From Phoronis australis (lineage: Eukaryota > Phoronida > Phoronidae), in contig NMRA01000329.1 of NCBI GenBank assembly GCA_002633005.1, forward strand, positions 115,843 to 179,842: 64,000 nt of DNA. The letters run 5' to 3'. Below the pieces are notes generated by a model that was not told the DNA's origin, ran no database searches, and saw only the letters and a program-made list of their open reading frames with translations. This document shows, piece by piece, positions 33,701-44,822 of this stretch (position 1 is its first letter; the number at the start of each line of letters is the position of its first letter). The position numbers and the translations under genes are program-made.

Positions 33701-36224
33701 ATAAACTGTACAAAAACAGGTGAGCTTAGAAAATTGTAAAAGAGTTATGAACATTCATATTGAAATTATTATCAAAGAAGAATGTTGGTCATCTTTTCAT
33801 ACCATCATTTACTATGAATGTACCTTTCTTTCAGTATCTCAGTTAAAGGCGGATTGAAGTAAAATTACAAATTTTACAGGCCTACTACTCTCACTAAATG
33901 TATACTTATGTCAGATTAAAGTCTATAGCTTTTAAGATATTTGACTAAATACTCAGGCACAGACTCGTGGATAAGGACTCACATGACCATTGTTTAATGT
34001 AAGATATACTTTCCCTCTGGAGAAGAAGAAGCCAAGGCAATATCTTAACGCGGCTATATATGGGTACCGCTTGCATTAATTCACAAAAAACAGTACAACG
34101 AATACAACACAACTTCCATCAGATGCTGGAAGTTATTAAGACGATAGCAAAAACCTGCAGGAATCCAATAAGCAGCGCCAATTCAGCCCCGACTGCTCTG
34201 GTGTTGGCTGTAGCCTGACCGTAAGGAGGTTGTGCTCCCTTGCCCCAGTCAACGAGAATTACGTTGAAATCTCCGCGACTAAGAAAAGCCCGTTTCATTT
34301 CCTGCAGAAAACAGAATATTTACGAACGGGGAATACAACTGTTCTGCAAAATGTGTTCTTTTCTACATATGTACGTCATTAACCCCATGGTGAGGTTAGA
34401 GCAAAGCTTTAGAACGGAGAAGGAATCACTTGAATTGTTCTACTCTTCAAAAGAGCGTTTCTATATCTTGGGGGCTAAAGGGACAAGATCAGTTTACGGA
34501 CAGAAATTCGTAACATTACCAGCTAAATACTCATACTCTGCCATTTGTCAAGTGGGTTTAACTTTGCCAGCAGAGCGTTTTTACGGTTAAAACTGTGTCC
34601 GCTGGAGTTACACTTTCGATTATGCGCAGAGGCTGATCTCGGAAAATCACTTACTTTGGACAATAATGTGTATATAAAGGTATGGCGTGCTAGTACAACA
34701 GTAATTAAGGTACATATAGAAGGCTGTTGCATTCCGCAGACATTAAACTCAAACCTAAAACACAGAATATTCTCGACTTAAAATGTAATTAACTGCCAGT
34801 GAATAATAAAGTACATGTATTAACTAATGAAATTGTGTTTTCTGCACCCTGCCCTTTTTGGAGATCTAGTTTTTGCTGTGTACGTTTATGTTTTGCTCGC
34901 TTTCTCAAATAAGACATCCCCACTTGAGATGCGTAGTCTGTTTTTGTTTGTAACCTTTGCTTAGCAAATCCTGTCGTTTAGATCCTTCCTGGTGTTGTAC
35001 GTGCCTTTGTGCAGCTTTTTGAAAAAAAAACAACTAACTTCGGTTGAATTTGATGAGCGGGGCTGGGGGTATTGTTTTTGCTTCTTAGGTCTCATCCGCA
35101 CATTGCATTCTGTATGTCTCTGTAACAAGTAGGTGAGAGACTGATGGTTCACTAGCAGGGCGAGGATTGATTGAAATCCTCTTTTTCATACAAACATCAC
35201 AACCAGGCCCCACTGTTTAACTTCAAAAATCAGACCCAGAATCGAATTACTTAACCAATCACGTTTCACGTTTCGAGCAAAACGTTTAACGCCAAAGGCT
35301 TTTTAAATGATTAAGTTTGTGCCTCCTGAAATATGCTTATTCAACGCTCATAATTACGCATAATTTCTTATTCAACGAGTAATTTTAATCAGTTCGACAA
35401 TGTTTCGTCCTGCCTTCTCTCGGCGGTACTTACTGATTGTCTTGCATTGGTCGTAATTCAGTGCGCATACAATAATTAATTCTGCGCGTTGATGAAACGC
35501 AAAAGATTCTTAAACGGGTACATTTCTACCCGTTGAAATGTGTTTAATCTACGCGTACTTTTGCTTGATTTACGCCTGCTTTTGCTTAATCTAAGCGCAG
35601 TTTTGCTTAATCTGCACTTGCGTTTGTTCAATTTACACGTGATTTTGCATAATCTACGCGTACTTTTAGGTTACGCGTATTTTTGCTTAACCTGTTCGTC
35701 ATTTTAGTTCTTAAACGATCATAGTTCTGCTCTTAATCAATTGAGTTGAGAGCATGGGCGTGATTGGACAACATGAAAGATTAAAATTCCGCGTAGATTC
35801 ATCAAAAGTACGAGTAGATTAAGCGTAGAAATGTACTCGTTTAAAAACCCCTTGGCGCATCATAATAAGTTAACCCTAAAGTGTGTCCTGCAATTGGCCA
35901 ATTCTCCGGCATATACAGAATGATTACAATTTTTGTTAATAAAAACACTCACGTGCATCCATTTCCCCTTGTTTGTGTCCTCGATAAAGCCATGAATTAT
36001 CACTTTCGTGGGCCGGCTTGAGTTAAAATCCGACTTTTCTAACGACTTCTTATTACCTGGCCTGACGACACGACCTGCGTTCACGCTACGACGTGAAAAC
36101 ACGATAAACTTTATATCTATGTCTTCCGGGCATTTCGGCAATAAGTTCAAATGACGAACTTGTGACGTGAATGGATAAGCGGTGCTAAAACATCCGACAC
36201 CAACACAGCACGTACTGTTGATGC
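24560..36224 (-). CDS. Gene B: pancreatic-type triacylglycerol lipase, nine exons seen
   Basis: Paralogue of gene A with the same nine exons in the same order and phases, giving about 437 residues. It keeps the oxyanion segment TKVIIHGFIED, the FNVILVDW strand, Ser in GHSLGSH, Asp in GLDPADPYF, His in VACDHLRAHDYF, the Cys-rich linker and two PLAT exons, so it should be an active secreted lipase by family standards. The lid loop between the two Cys is 19 residues, three shorter than in gene A, which may change interfacial activation or substrate range. Introns 8 and 9 are enlarged (about 2.5 and 2.9 kb) by mobile-element material, including a THAP-domain fragment. Intron 7 again uses a GC donor. 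The first and last exons are not identified. Confidence 0.9.
26078..26519 (-). pseudogene. Possible downstream remnant of the THAP-type gene, two overlapping frames
   Basis: Two minus-strand frames overlap by eight bases: 26307-26519 (basic, ending STAKATKVKQPKNSQLV) and 26078-26314 (starting MSETGGDFEINADNPNTEHD). Their composition changes from basic to acidic and they lie downstream of the THAP fragment on the same strand, so they could be a frameshifted C-terminal part of the same element. I recognise no domain. This is inference from position and composition only. Confidence 0.25.
27204..27420 (-). pseudogene. THAP zinc-finger domain fragment, nested in gene B intron 9
   Basis: The frame starting MSAKKTYGGYTCCVPGCYKN continues with LSFYVFP and LREKWINNIRR, then FKPTRGH and a TAG. 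This is the N-terminal half of a THAP domain, a C2CH zinc-binding DNA-recognition module found in P-element-type transposases and in many cnidarian genes. The first Cys pair (CCVPGC), the FxxFP-like segment and the W of LREKW are visible. The third ligand is not: the place where family members carry C-x2-H after GHRV reads LVGNT and then a stop. It is either decayed or spliced to a further exon. Confidence is high for the domain, lower for the pseudogene status. Confidence 0.7.
27684..27801 (-). CDS. Gene B exon 9: PLAT domain, first part
   Basis: 118 nt, phase 1 to 2, acceptor CCGTAG and donor CCAAC|GTACGC. It encodes RYHFQVKVSVVNDGR, YGKIYVTLHG and DELLLTP, the same PLAT strands as in gene A. 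Confidence 0.92.
29051..29180. mobile_element. Foldback (hairpin) element in gene B intron 8
   Basis: A 130-base near-perfect inverted repeat. The left arm starts CATATTTCATTGAAGACA and the right arm ends with its reverse complement. Both arms contain CTGTTTTTAC next to TAGTTTAAT-like sequence, with a loop of about 20 bases around TCTATTTAGAGAG. There is no coding capacity. It is typical of a MITE and would form a strong RNA hairpin if transcribed. Confidence 0.88.
29727..29888 (+). pseudogene. Broken acidic ORF fragment, probably from a repeated element
   Basis: An ATG frame starts with MAEHSSSENEDDFERELDNY and hits TGA at 29796-29798. The same frame then continues with EESAYGHHTQLVEESDNEFD up to TAA at 29886-29888, after which a +1 frame gives LTPYEFDPLAQL. 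Ser/Glu/Asp-rich starts followed by a PYxFDP-like segment remind me of repeated transposon-associated proteins of cnidarians, but I cannot name the family with certainty. The stop and the apparent frameshift argue that it is dead. Confidence 0.4.
30323..30446 (-). CDS. Gene B exon 8: Cys-rich linker
   Basis: 124 nt, phase 0 to 1, acceptor TTGTAG and donor TGTC|GTAAGT. It encodes NGLCGTCGPDGCASMGFLAD and KYYLDTSDRSPFC, matching gene A and the end of the catalytic domain. Confidence 0.94.
30447..31113 (-). other. Gene B intron 7 (GC-AG)
   Basis: 667-nt intron beginning with GCAAGT and ending with TTGTAG. Nothing coding was seen. Confidence 0.8.
31114..31229 (-). CDS. Gene B exon 7: second half of the lid and catalytic His
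   Basis: 116 nt, phase 1 to 0, acceptor GCTAG. It encodes GGKRFVACDHLRAHDYFTES and FTAYPCDTFGEYK. The donor is AAG|GCAAGT, the classic strong GC-type donor. Joining here keeps the frame into exon 8, whereas the GT four bases further does not. Confidence 0.93.
31230..31876 (-). other. Gene B intron 6
   Basis: 647-nt intron. Nothing coding was seen. Confidence 0.7.
31877..31984 (-). CDS. Gene B exon 6: DFYPNGG and first half of a shortened lid
   Basis: 108 nt, phase 1 to 1, acceptor CTTCAG and donor GACG|GTGAGT. It encodes GFGMADPIGHMDFYPNGG and QPGCDMSSIVKSGVYD. It is nine bases shorter than the gene A exon; the missing residues fall inside the lid. Confidence 0.95.
31985..32405 (-). other. 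Gene B intron 5
   Basis: 421-nt intron, less than half the length of the gene A counterpart. Nothing coding was seen. Confidence 0.7.
32406..32537 (-). CDS. Gene B exon 5: catalytic Asp region
   Basis: 132 nt, phase 1 to 1, acceptor TTTCAG and donor GGCG|GTGAGT. It encodes GLDPADPYFTDTDKKV, RLDPSDALLVDVIHTDG and DHILSS. It differs from gene A at roughly one base in five to six. Confidence 0.95.
32538..32999 (-). other. Gene B intron 4
   Basis: 462-nt intron. Nothing coding was seen. Confidence 0.7.
33000..33105 (-). CDS. Gene B exon 4: nucleophile elbow
   Basis: 106 nt, phase 0 to 1, acceptor CAACAG and donor ACAG|GTACGA. It encodes ETFHIVGHSLGSHIAGYAG with the catalytic Ser. The encoded 35 residues are identical to gene A and the DNA differs at 2 of 106 positions, both synonymous. 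The flanking introns do not match. Confidence 0.96.
33106..34154 (-). other. Gene B intron 3
   Basis: 1049-nt AT-rich intron. Nothing coding was seen. Confidence 0.7.
34155..34301 (-). CDS. Gene B exon 3: VDW strand
   Basis: 147 nt, phase 0 to 0, acceptor CTGCAG and donor CAG|GTTTTT (weak but in the homologous place). It encodes FNVILVDWGKGAQPPYGQA and AVGAELALLIGFLQ. Confidence 0.93.
34302..35952 (-). other. Gene B intron 2
   Basis: 1651-nt intron, containing the composite inverted-repeat element at 35490-35863. Other open frames here show no family features. Confidence 0.75.
35490..35863. mobile_element. Inverted-repeat element with an internal 21-nt minisatellite, in gene B intron 2
   Basis: The ends at about 35491-35530 and 35826-35863 are inverted repeats (left GTACATTTCTAC, right GTAGAAATGTAC, extending about 39 bases with several mismatches). 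Inside, 35545-35692 holds about seven degenerate copies of a roughly 21-base unit close to TCTACGCGTACTTTTGCTTAA. A related unit recurs in opposite orientation near 35790. This is a MITE-like, non-autonomous structure about 90 bases into the intron from the exon 2 donor. Confidence 0.75.
35953..36224 (-). CDS. Gene B exon 2: N-terminal lipase region
   Basis: 272 nt, acceptor ATTACAG and donor CAC|GTGAGT, same phases as in gene A. It encodes CCVGVGCFSTAYPFTS, KCPEDIDIKFIVFSRRSV and TKVIIHGFIED. Confidence 0.93.
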
Positions 36225-39200
36225 CTGTAATGAAAATGGGTTTAGATTTTTCAAGTGTGCTTACAGGTGTGAAGAAAAAAAGAGAAAAATATTACCACAC
36301 TGACCCACAACGTTGCTAGGGGAACCTGTTTAGGTACCCTCACAAAAAGATCTACACCTTGCTGCAACAGAAGCACTGCATCACAGAACGCTAGAAATCA
36401 GTACATATGTTATTGGCTGCAAGTAGCATTGTCCTCAGTGGGTTGGCAACCAGGGGTGGCCCACGGTGACTGGGTTGGGGGTGGGGTGGATTGTGTCACA
36501 AAGTGACTGCAGCCTGTGTGCCACAGTGAGTTTGAGCTCTTACATTTTGCAATTTTTTTCTGGTTCCCAGAGCATCCATACCTTGGCCGATCAAGGTCCA
36601 GGTCTCTGAAAACCTTGACCAGCCACTTTGAAATATCTTCCGAATTTATTTTACGAATATCTGTCGTGAAGTCTCTAACGCGGTCGGGCTGAATACTTTG
36701 CGAATTTTTTCACTCGAAAAAATATTATATCGGGGCACATAGGTTATAAGAGGGTTTTGGCTGCACACGCACACCTAAGTGGAGATGAGTGCTTTCCTCA
36801 CTTACCAAGAGCTTGGTTTTATAGTATTCCCACTACTTGCAAGCACTGCTAGTGATGCCTGAAACTTAATTATGATACAGATTTTTAATCCGATAGTTCA
36901 GAGCGAAAAAAATCCTGGCATAGCAAAATAGGACCAAAAAACCCAAATTTTAATTTTTCTCCCCAAAATCACCCCTTCCTTTCAAAAGCTAGTAAAAATC
37001 AGATCAGATTCAGAAAGCCTGTTCTCTCTAGATTCCAAAAATGTGGTCATAGTTCGCCCCTTACCAGCTGCCTTTCTGTCAATTTTGATCTGTTTAACAG
37101 CCACCATTTATTTGTACCCGGTTTCTCGGACAGTAGGCAACAGATGTTGAAAGCAGACCATTTTGTATCAAAAGTAGGTCACGGCTAAAAGACTTAGCTT
37201 TTCTTATGCAAAAGCACAAGCAAACCACTTTCCGTGAAATTACGTTCTACGCATTCCTAAAAACATCGGCTAAACCTGACACACGTCATTTACTTAAATT
37301 CTAGGCACTTAAAAGTGTCCCGTGGCTGCAGCCTACAACTACATGTATATATTCAGGAAGTCACTACTTAATGACTTCCTCCTGCTAATTATGTACATGT
37401 AAGTGAGTACTCAATGATTTTGCAGTCACCACCGTCTCGAGTGTTGTGTCAACATTATCAAGTAGTGAAAAAAGGGAGTCACTCAAGACGACAAGTGAAA
37501 GCGAGTTAAAGGCAAATGTTTCTGCGCGATTAATCTCAAAACCTCACTTGCGTATACCACTGGCCGCTACTGATGAAGTGATTGGTGGGAGAGACTGGAG
37601 TGTTGGGCAGAATTCCCATTTTAAACTAATAGTTCACCCTGTAAGTTTCTCGTAAATGTCTTGTAGATACCGAACGCAGCTCGGCAGTTTCTGTGGTCTT
37701 CGAGAATAGTGTCGTCCAGGATTACACAGCGACACTCGAATCTTGGGTTATTAACCAAAAATGTCTTAAACATCCGCACGCACAGTTGCTGCCTCGTTTT
37801 CTTGTCACTGGAGTTAAATATGTTATTTGTTATTGTCTTATTCTTTACAAGCTTTCTCGGTTGTATTACTCTACTCGTCCTTCAAATTCCAACGAAGTAT
37901 TACTGCTGTTCTGTGTGGTGCAAATCCGACGTGAAAAAAATTGATAAAACCCGTGGATTCGTGATCTTAAATTCTTTCCCTTCCCGACATCAATGAGAGA
38001 CACGAAAATGTGCCTGATATCCAAAACTACGTTACACGCTTTCCTATCTCCGGAACGATGAAGTATTATCGCCGTGTAATCCGGGACGGTACTATTTGAG
38101 CTGTTTAAAACGGTGCAAAATGAACAGCGTGCTTTCATTAGTTCATTTCCTGGAGTCAACATTGGTTCCATATGACGCCGCTGGAGAATAAATCTGGGGC
38201 CTTATTCTGATCATCTCTGAGGAATTAATCGTAGAAATTGGTGGCTTTATACATGTAGGCCTCTGTAACGTAGCTTTCATTTTCAGATATGATAAAAATG
38301 ACACAAGATTAGGTATCGATTGTTTCGCCATTTGCAACACGGACAGGCTTGCTTTTTTGACTTATTTATCCAACTAATTTACATAATTTGGTTCTACTGC
38401 ATCTGCCTAACTTATCATTATGGTTACAAAACAGTGTTCAATACTGTTATCACTTACACTGTGTCATGTTCACATATTTTTTTTTTTTCAAATACTTCAT
38501 TAATAGTCAAATACTCAATGCCTTCATTAAATCTGCTGAAAAATTGTTACATGAAACATGCATCATATATCTAAACACTCCATTTTAAGAACAGCATCGT
38601 AAAAACTAAGCCTGAATTTCAGATTCCAGCGTGTCACCAATCAAATCACTTAAAATCATGGACAACAGTGTCATTCAAAAAGCATCTACTCGCCAACTGC
38701 GCCGCTAAAACGTGTGTTCATACGGAATCCATGCATAAATTCAGATGCCAACTTACCAGTGGTGTTCAGCCGTGTATCGTGTTGGCCTTCATCTTTGGAG
38801 TTGCAAACGTTAGAAAATAACTGTAACAAAGTACATATTGCACGTGAATACATTGTCCTGCTGGGATTGACAAATGATTCTGCAACAGTAACTGGTGGAC
38901 GGGTTACCGGAAGATGATTTTTAAAGTGCCTGATCGTGGACTAGTACTATAGCAGAGACCATACGGCACAGATCTACGGTATCGTAGCTCATGATTGGTC
39001 AAAGACATGGCAACCAGTGAGTAACCTAGAAATAAGACTGATCCTCCCAACAAACGCACAAATTAGTTTCTTTCATTACCATACTCTCTATTACAATCAA
39101 GTTCATACTGTTTTCCGCTGAGTAACGTCATCACATTATAAAATACACACACAGAGACTCAGTCATGTCTACGGTTCCTAAAAATGAAGCGACACCTGTC

Positions 39201-41688
39201 GGGCTAGTCAAATCACCTGACAATTTCCAAATAAGGAAGTCAATGCATTCAGGAACTAGACTGTATTTTGGGTTACGGTATACCACAGTGCTACGAAAGG
39301 TAGCACTATGAAACATTATTTAACATGGCTTCTCATTGGTTAAAGTAAAGAAACCAACGTCATAACATTCAGTCACTCCCATTGGTTGAAATCTGGGAAT
39401 CTCCTTTCTGTTCACTGTTACGTAGTATGGCGGTCATCTTTGGCTTGAAAAGTTTTAATTTATTAAAACGCCGCGGCATAAAATCGAAGTAAACAAAGTC
39501 AAGGAAACCCCGATGCAGTGGCTTGAGCTCAAACAAGTCCAGTGCTTAGAAGGCATTGGCAAGTGGTGGCGTTGTGATCGCTAAACTTCCGACCAAACCT
39601 TTAAGTTTGCAATGATGCCCACACACGGAATTCCGTGTGTCGTTCATCATGTTTCCATAGGGCCAATTTTCAGTGTTGGTGGCGTTGTGTCAGAGGTTAT
39701 ATTTTCGATTTACACGCTTGAGGCTAGAACTACGCTAGCCTGAACGGAAATCTGCCTAATTAAAGGGAATAAAATCATGACCACCATTTTAGCGGTCCCT
39801 CTGGAAGTTGTGAGCGGTCAATTTGGAGAATTGTTGACACCGATATATGAGCTCATATCTCCATAAATTCTCTTAATTATATAAAACTATTGAATCAGCA
39901 CCGTAAATCAGTGTATCGTGACTTACGTTTCGGTGGGTATACGAAGAAAAACAATACCTTACTCCTTCTACATGCGTCTACTCCCCAACACACGGCGTGT
40001 ATATTCCATTATTTGATAGACATCCATGACTTTTTCAATGTTTTCGAAGAAACAGCCTAGGAGATCTAAATAGCTCCAACGGACTGGTGATTCTACTTAA
40101 ACCAGTAAGACGACCACCACCTGTCGAAAAGCGTCTTCCAGCTAAGAAGAAACTAATAATATATGCAATTTTAACTATGGTAGTCATAAGGCCAGCATGT
40201 ATCGTGTACAGACTCTTAACAATGCTCCCTGCATGTGACTTACCATCACGAACAAGTGATAAAAACTGATTTGAACATTGAGATATTTGCGAACGATTTT
40301 TATTAATTATCCTGATATGAATGGAATAAGTTCAAAACTCCAAGGCAAGAGATAATGTTTTTTCAAATCGTGTATAATTTCATATTAATTAGCCTCGTGC
40401 TGGAGAAGGGCACTTATTAAAGCAACAGATGACGCCCATTTTATGTTCTTGAAAGCACGCACCCTTTGATTTTAGACACGGGCGCTCCTGGGAGAAGAGT
40501 CGCCTTTTTAGAGTGTGTTTGTTGACAGAAGTGACGGTTAAATATGGAGTGGAAACAGTGAGTCGCTGCTGCTGAATGGCTTTCACGATTGCCTGTATTC
40601 AAAATGGCAGGAACAAATTTAATCAACATTTTGTTCAGTTACAAGTAATTAAGAAATGCAAATAATTGTTCGAGGTCGTCATGGTTTTAAATGTCAGACA
40701 TTGAGATTCCACGAGGATCACAAAGCACGAGTGCGCATAAGTACTCTTTGTTAATTACCGTTATATTTCAGCAATAATTGCAATACAAAAGTCCAATATT
40801 TTAGTTTTCGCCACGCTTAGAACAGCGTGTACGCACTGCTGCGTTTTAGTCCTATTCACGCAATACCTGTCCGGGCCCCGTTTTATCAAAGCTGCTCGTC
40901 GTAGGCGTGCGACTCTTGGCGAGAATAAAGATGAGATGTTCTGAAAACAGCCTCAGGGCGGATTCGAGCCGGGGACCTTACCGGTCATATCGAAATGCAT
41001 GTAAATCTCACATGATAATTGACAGAGTAATCTAAAAGCATACTAAGCCCGATGTGTATTTCTCCACAGTGTTAAAGTTACTGGTCTCGAGTTTGGCTAC
41101 AATTCAAATTAAATGGATCGAAACAAATCATGATCTTTATTCCTGCCCAATTTCAGGAGAAACAGAATTTTACGGCGTTCTCCCGTCGAATGACTTTACC
41201 AGACATAGAACGATTGCAAATGTTTGATAACACCTTGCTCCGACTGCCAAACATGGTCTTTGATATGGCAACATGCAGGACAGATATCTACCATGCCTCA
41301 AAGGGTTAATGAAACCAAGAAGAACTACTTTCGACATCCGGCGACAGAACAACAAGAATGAATAAATGACGGTAGACGAAGTCATATTTTCTGTTTGTCA
41401 ATAACCATTATAACCACGGCATTGACATTGGAATTTATTCCATGAAAAATAAGACTTCAGTCGGGATTAAAGACCCAAAGGTAAATGAGTTATCAGTTTT
41501 ATTTACAATGCATTTATCAGACGAAAAAATTGGTATTCACTATTTAAAAATAATGATTGAGATGGTTGGTCTGATTTTCTTTTCTTTTTGTCGTTGTACA
41601 CATGTATGCTTTGCCTATTTTTTATACGTTCTCTTGATGCCCAAGTTGTGGCTGGGTAGCAATTGCCACAAGTCACTAAAATAAATGG

Positions 41689-41690
<2 letters not shown>

Positions 41691-41728
<38 letters not shown>
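41691..41728. repeat. ATTG tetranucleotide microsatellite
   Basis: About nine perfect ATTG units. Confidence 0.97.
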
Positions 41729-42815
41729 ATAGGAATCATTGTGACATTAGCTTTGCAATGATTTTGAAAATGATGATAATGCGCGTAACAAAAGAAAACC
41801 AGCGCACTAGCTGTAATATGTTTAATAGAGTCGCATATAAGGCTATAAACAACATAGGATCAAACATATCAATTATGAAAAGTTTAGTGATTGCATTATC
41901 CTTACCGACCGTGTATGAACACAGTCAAAACCAATGCATTGGTATGGGCGTACACGATCTTATCTGATTAGAGCAAATACCAAAAGAGAGCTGGCCCTCC
42001 GACCATAAATACCAGAATGGAGTTTATCGGTCTTGTAATGTACTGGCTACGCCTTCCAACAGCCCAACTTGTTCGTTTGCCCTTCGATCAGACAAGTTGG
42101 GGTCAATGGGAAAAAGCTGCAAATGTGTTGCTTTTAACTTGCATCCTATAGTTTATGCATAGTGTCCCTTGAAATGAAGAAACTATTATTAAATTGTCAC
42201 ATTTTAGACTCATTTCCTACATTATTATATTATATTTTGTATTAATTATGCTGATATTTAGAGAGGTTGTGTCACAGTTATCGTTTGAAATCTGCGTAAT
42301 GATAAAAGTCACATTGTTCTCATTCCAAGAAGAGTTTTCCACTAATAAGATTTCCTTAAACTTCGATATATTGTAGAACAAACAGCTCAAGATGTTTCAT
42401 CTGATGTACAATTTAATCCTATTGCAACTGGTCGGGTTATGGGCCCCATTAGAGCACAATTCAACTCGCAAAACGTAAGATATTTTTGAAAAAATAGCAG
42501 TCACATTCGTCTTTGTTACATTACACAAAACTATGCTTTTGTATCGAAAATCCTAAAAGCATTTTGGAGATTGATGAATGAATATTAAGTTTGGAAAATT
42601 TCAGCGAACTTCACTGAGCCGTTTTCGAGAACTCGTGCTCCTAAATTCAAATTAAGTCGATTTGCCGAAGCCAAGAAACAGCCGGACGAGTTGGGAAACG
42701 TGAAAATGTCAAAGTCTTCGGTTAGTTTATCGGTGAAAACTTTTTTTGTTCAATATACACGTAACCTAAACATGATATTACCTTGTGAGCGATTTGAACA
42801 TTGACTCGTAATGTC

Positions 42816-42878
42816 AACTGAATTTGCAGTGCACAATTAACTTAATTCTCACTAATTTTGTTAAGTCAGTTGACATTG
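42816..42878. repeat. Short inverted repeat
   Basis: AATGTCAACTGA near the left end faces TCAGTTGACATT near the right end, with related TTAACTTAA and GTTAAG segments between them. It is probably an eroded foldback element. Confidence 0.6.
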
Positions 42879-43044
42879 AATCGAGTAAAACTTGCTTAGG
42901 GGAGGAGTTAAGTTCTTGACCTATTAAAAAAGGTCAACAGTACATTGTGGCAGGCCTAAACACAACACAAGGAAGCACGTGCCGAGAAGACTGAAAGAAA
43001 CCAAATATTTAACATGAAATATAACTAGAGTATCTGTGGTTGAA

Positions 43045-43920
43045 GCAGGGCCGTAGGAAGCCAGGGGGGAGCACGAGCCCCCACAAAATTTCCAGGCGTC
43101 AAGGTTAAACCGTGGCAACCGAAATACAATGTACATGTAGGAGTGGGGTCTGGGACAATATAGAAAATAAAGACTGCGAAATACGGATAAGAGAGAAAAT
43201 TCTAAGAGAACAATTTTAAAACAACAGTACATGGTTCACCTTTTGAGGACCTTGGCAAGGACATTGTTAGGGTCTCCGCTTTTGCAGCACATATCATCTA
43301 AACGCACTTGAAAATGTGCACGTGATCATTCATACTCGTATATATACTTCAAAAAATCGAGTAAATTTGTAACGTGAAGCTCTTGCAGAGAGTACTAATT
43401 TATTGGATTTTTAAATTCAACATGTCAGTCTTGCGAATACAAGACTATATTTTTCCACAGGCTCCTCTCTGGTGAGGGATAACGGAGACAGCAATCGCTT
43501 TATTTTTTGTCGAAACTGTATATCACTTGAGAAAAACAGATAACCTGACAGATAACATGAATTAATGTGTTTTTCCCGATTTTCAAAAAAATATAGATAT
43601 TTTCATATTTAGTGGCCCGCCCATGAAGAAGGGCATTGATGATATTCAAGTGGCCACGTGTTTGTGTTTTTATTGATAAATTCTAAAGTGGCCGCACACG
43701 GAGAGAGGGCCTAATGTTGGAATCGATTACCTCCATTTTGCTGCTTTTTGTGAAATCTTGCAATCAGCTTTCATTTTGAAGGTCACTGGTTGCATCTTTT
43801 TGTGTCAACAAGACGGTGGAATGAACTGTCACTGTTTTCCAAGCTTAATAATGTCGGTTTAGCCTTTCATCTTAATGTGTCCCATTTCAGGCGGGACCCT
43901 CTCTCGGCAAAGCAGTTCGG
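43045..43920. repeat. Tandem duplication of about 0.9 kb, left copy
   Basis: It aligns end to end with 43942-44822, at roughly three quarters to four fifths identity by eye. Shared landmarks include CAATGTACATGTAGG-like sequence, GACATTGTTAGG, ACTTGAGAAA, CTAATGTTGGAATCGATTA and TGTCCCATTTCAG. Near the right end both copies encode a similar peptide (RRWNELSLFSKLNNV here, RQWNELTLFSKLNDV in the partner). This could be the C-terminal remnant of a mobile-element protein, but I cannot assign it. Confidence 0.85.
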
Positions 43921-43941
43921 GGAAAATTCCCTTTGCAGAGC

Positions 43942-44822
43942 TGTGGGAAGCAGGGGGAGGCCGGAGGGCCGTGCTCCCCAAAAAATTTGCAGGCGCCAGG
44001 GTTAAAAAATGGCAACCGACATACATGTAGGCTTGGGACCGGGGACAGTCGAGAACAGAAAGACTACGAATACGAATAAGAGATAAAATTCAAGAGAACA
44101 TTTGACAACTCAGTATCAGTGCATGGTTTACTCTCTCAGGGCCCTGGCCAGGACATTGTTGTTAGGATTCCCGTATTTGCTGCATACATGTAGATCGTCT
44201 AAACTCACTTGAAAAAGTGGACTTTATCATTCATACATATATTTCGAAAAATCGAGAAAATTCTTTAAGCGAAGCTTTTGCGGAACATGTTAATTCACTG
44301 GATTTTTAAATTGAATAAGACAGTTTTGTAAATGCATGAATGCAAAACTACATTTTCCAGAGCCTCTTCTCTAGCAAAGAATAACAAAGACAACTGTAGC
44401 TCTATTTTTTCGTGTTTTTTTTCTCTAAGTTGTGTATCACTTGAGAAATTTGATGGCCTGGCAGATAACATCAATTGCTGCGCATTTCCTGAATTTTGAA
44501 AATGTAGATCTTTTCGTATTTAGGAGCCCATCTCTTGAAAAGGACTATTGATGAAATTTAAATTGTCACCCTTTTCGTGTTTTGAACGGCAAATCATTAA
44601 GAGGAGACTCACGAAGAGAGGCCCAATGTTGGAATCGATTATCTCTATTTTCTTGTTTTTTGTGCAATCGTACAACCGCCTTTCATGCTGAGGAAAGTCA
44701 CTTCTTGCAAGGTCACCCGACAATGGAATGAACTGACACTCTTTTCCAAGCTTAATGATGTGAAGCCTTTGATCTTAAGTGTCCCATTTCAGATGGGACC
44801 CCCGCTCAGTGGGGCGGTTCGG
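43942..44822. repeat. Tandem duplication of about 0.9 kb, right copy
   Basis: Partner of 43045-43920, separated from it by only about 20 bases. Each copy ends in a GGGACCC-containing stretch followed by GTTCGGG or GTTCGGGG. Confidence 0.85.

Larger units (their letters stand above)
36225..43044. other. Upstream region of gene B
   Basis: About 6.8 kb that should hold exon 1 and the promoter of gene B. I tested minus-strand ATG frames leading into GTAAG donors near 36800, 38760, 39930 and 40240; each has an in-frame stop or no ATG. It also contains an ATTG microsatellite (41691-41728), a short inverted repeat (42816-42878), and a tRNA B-box look-alike near 40973. No gene was supported. Confidence 0.45.

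Noticed and set aside
40973-40985. tRNA or SINE B box (GGCTCGAATCC on the minus strand)
   Set aside because: No paired T-arm or matching A box; probably a remnant or chance.
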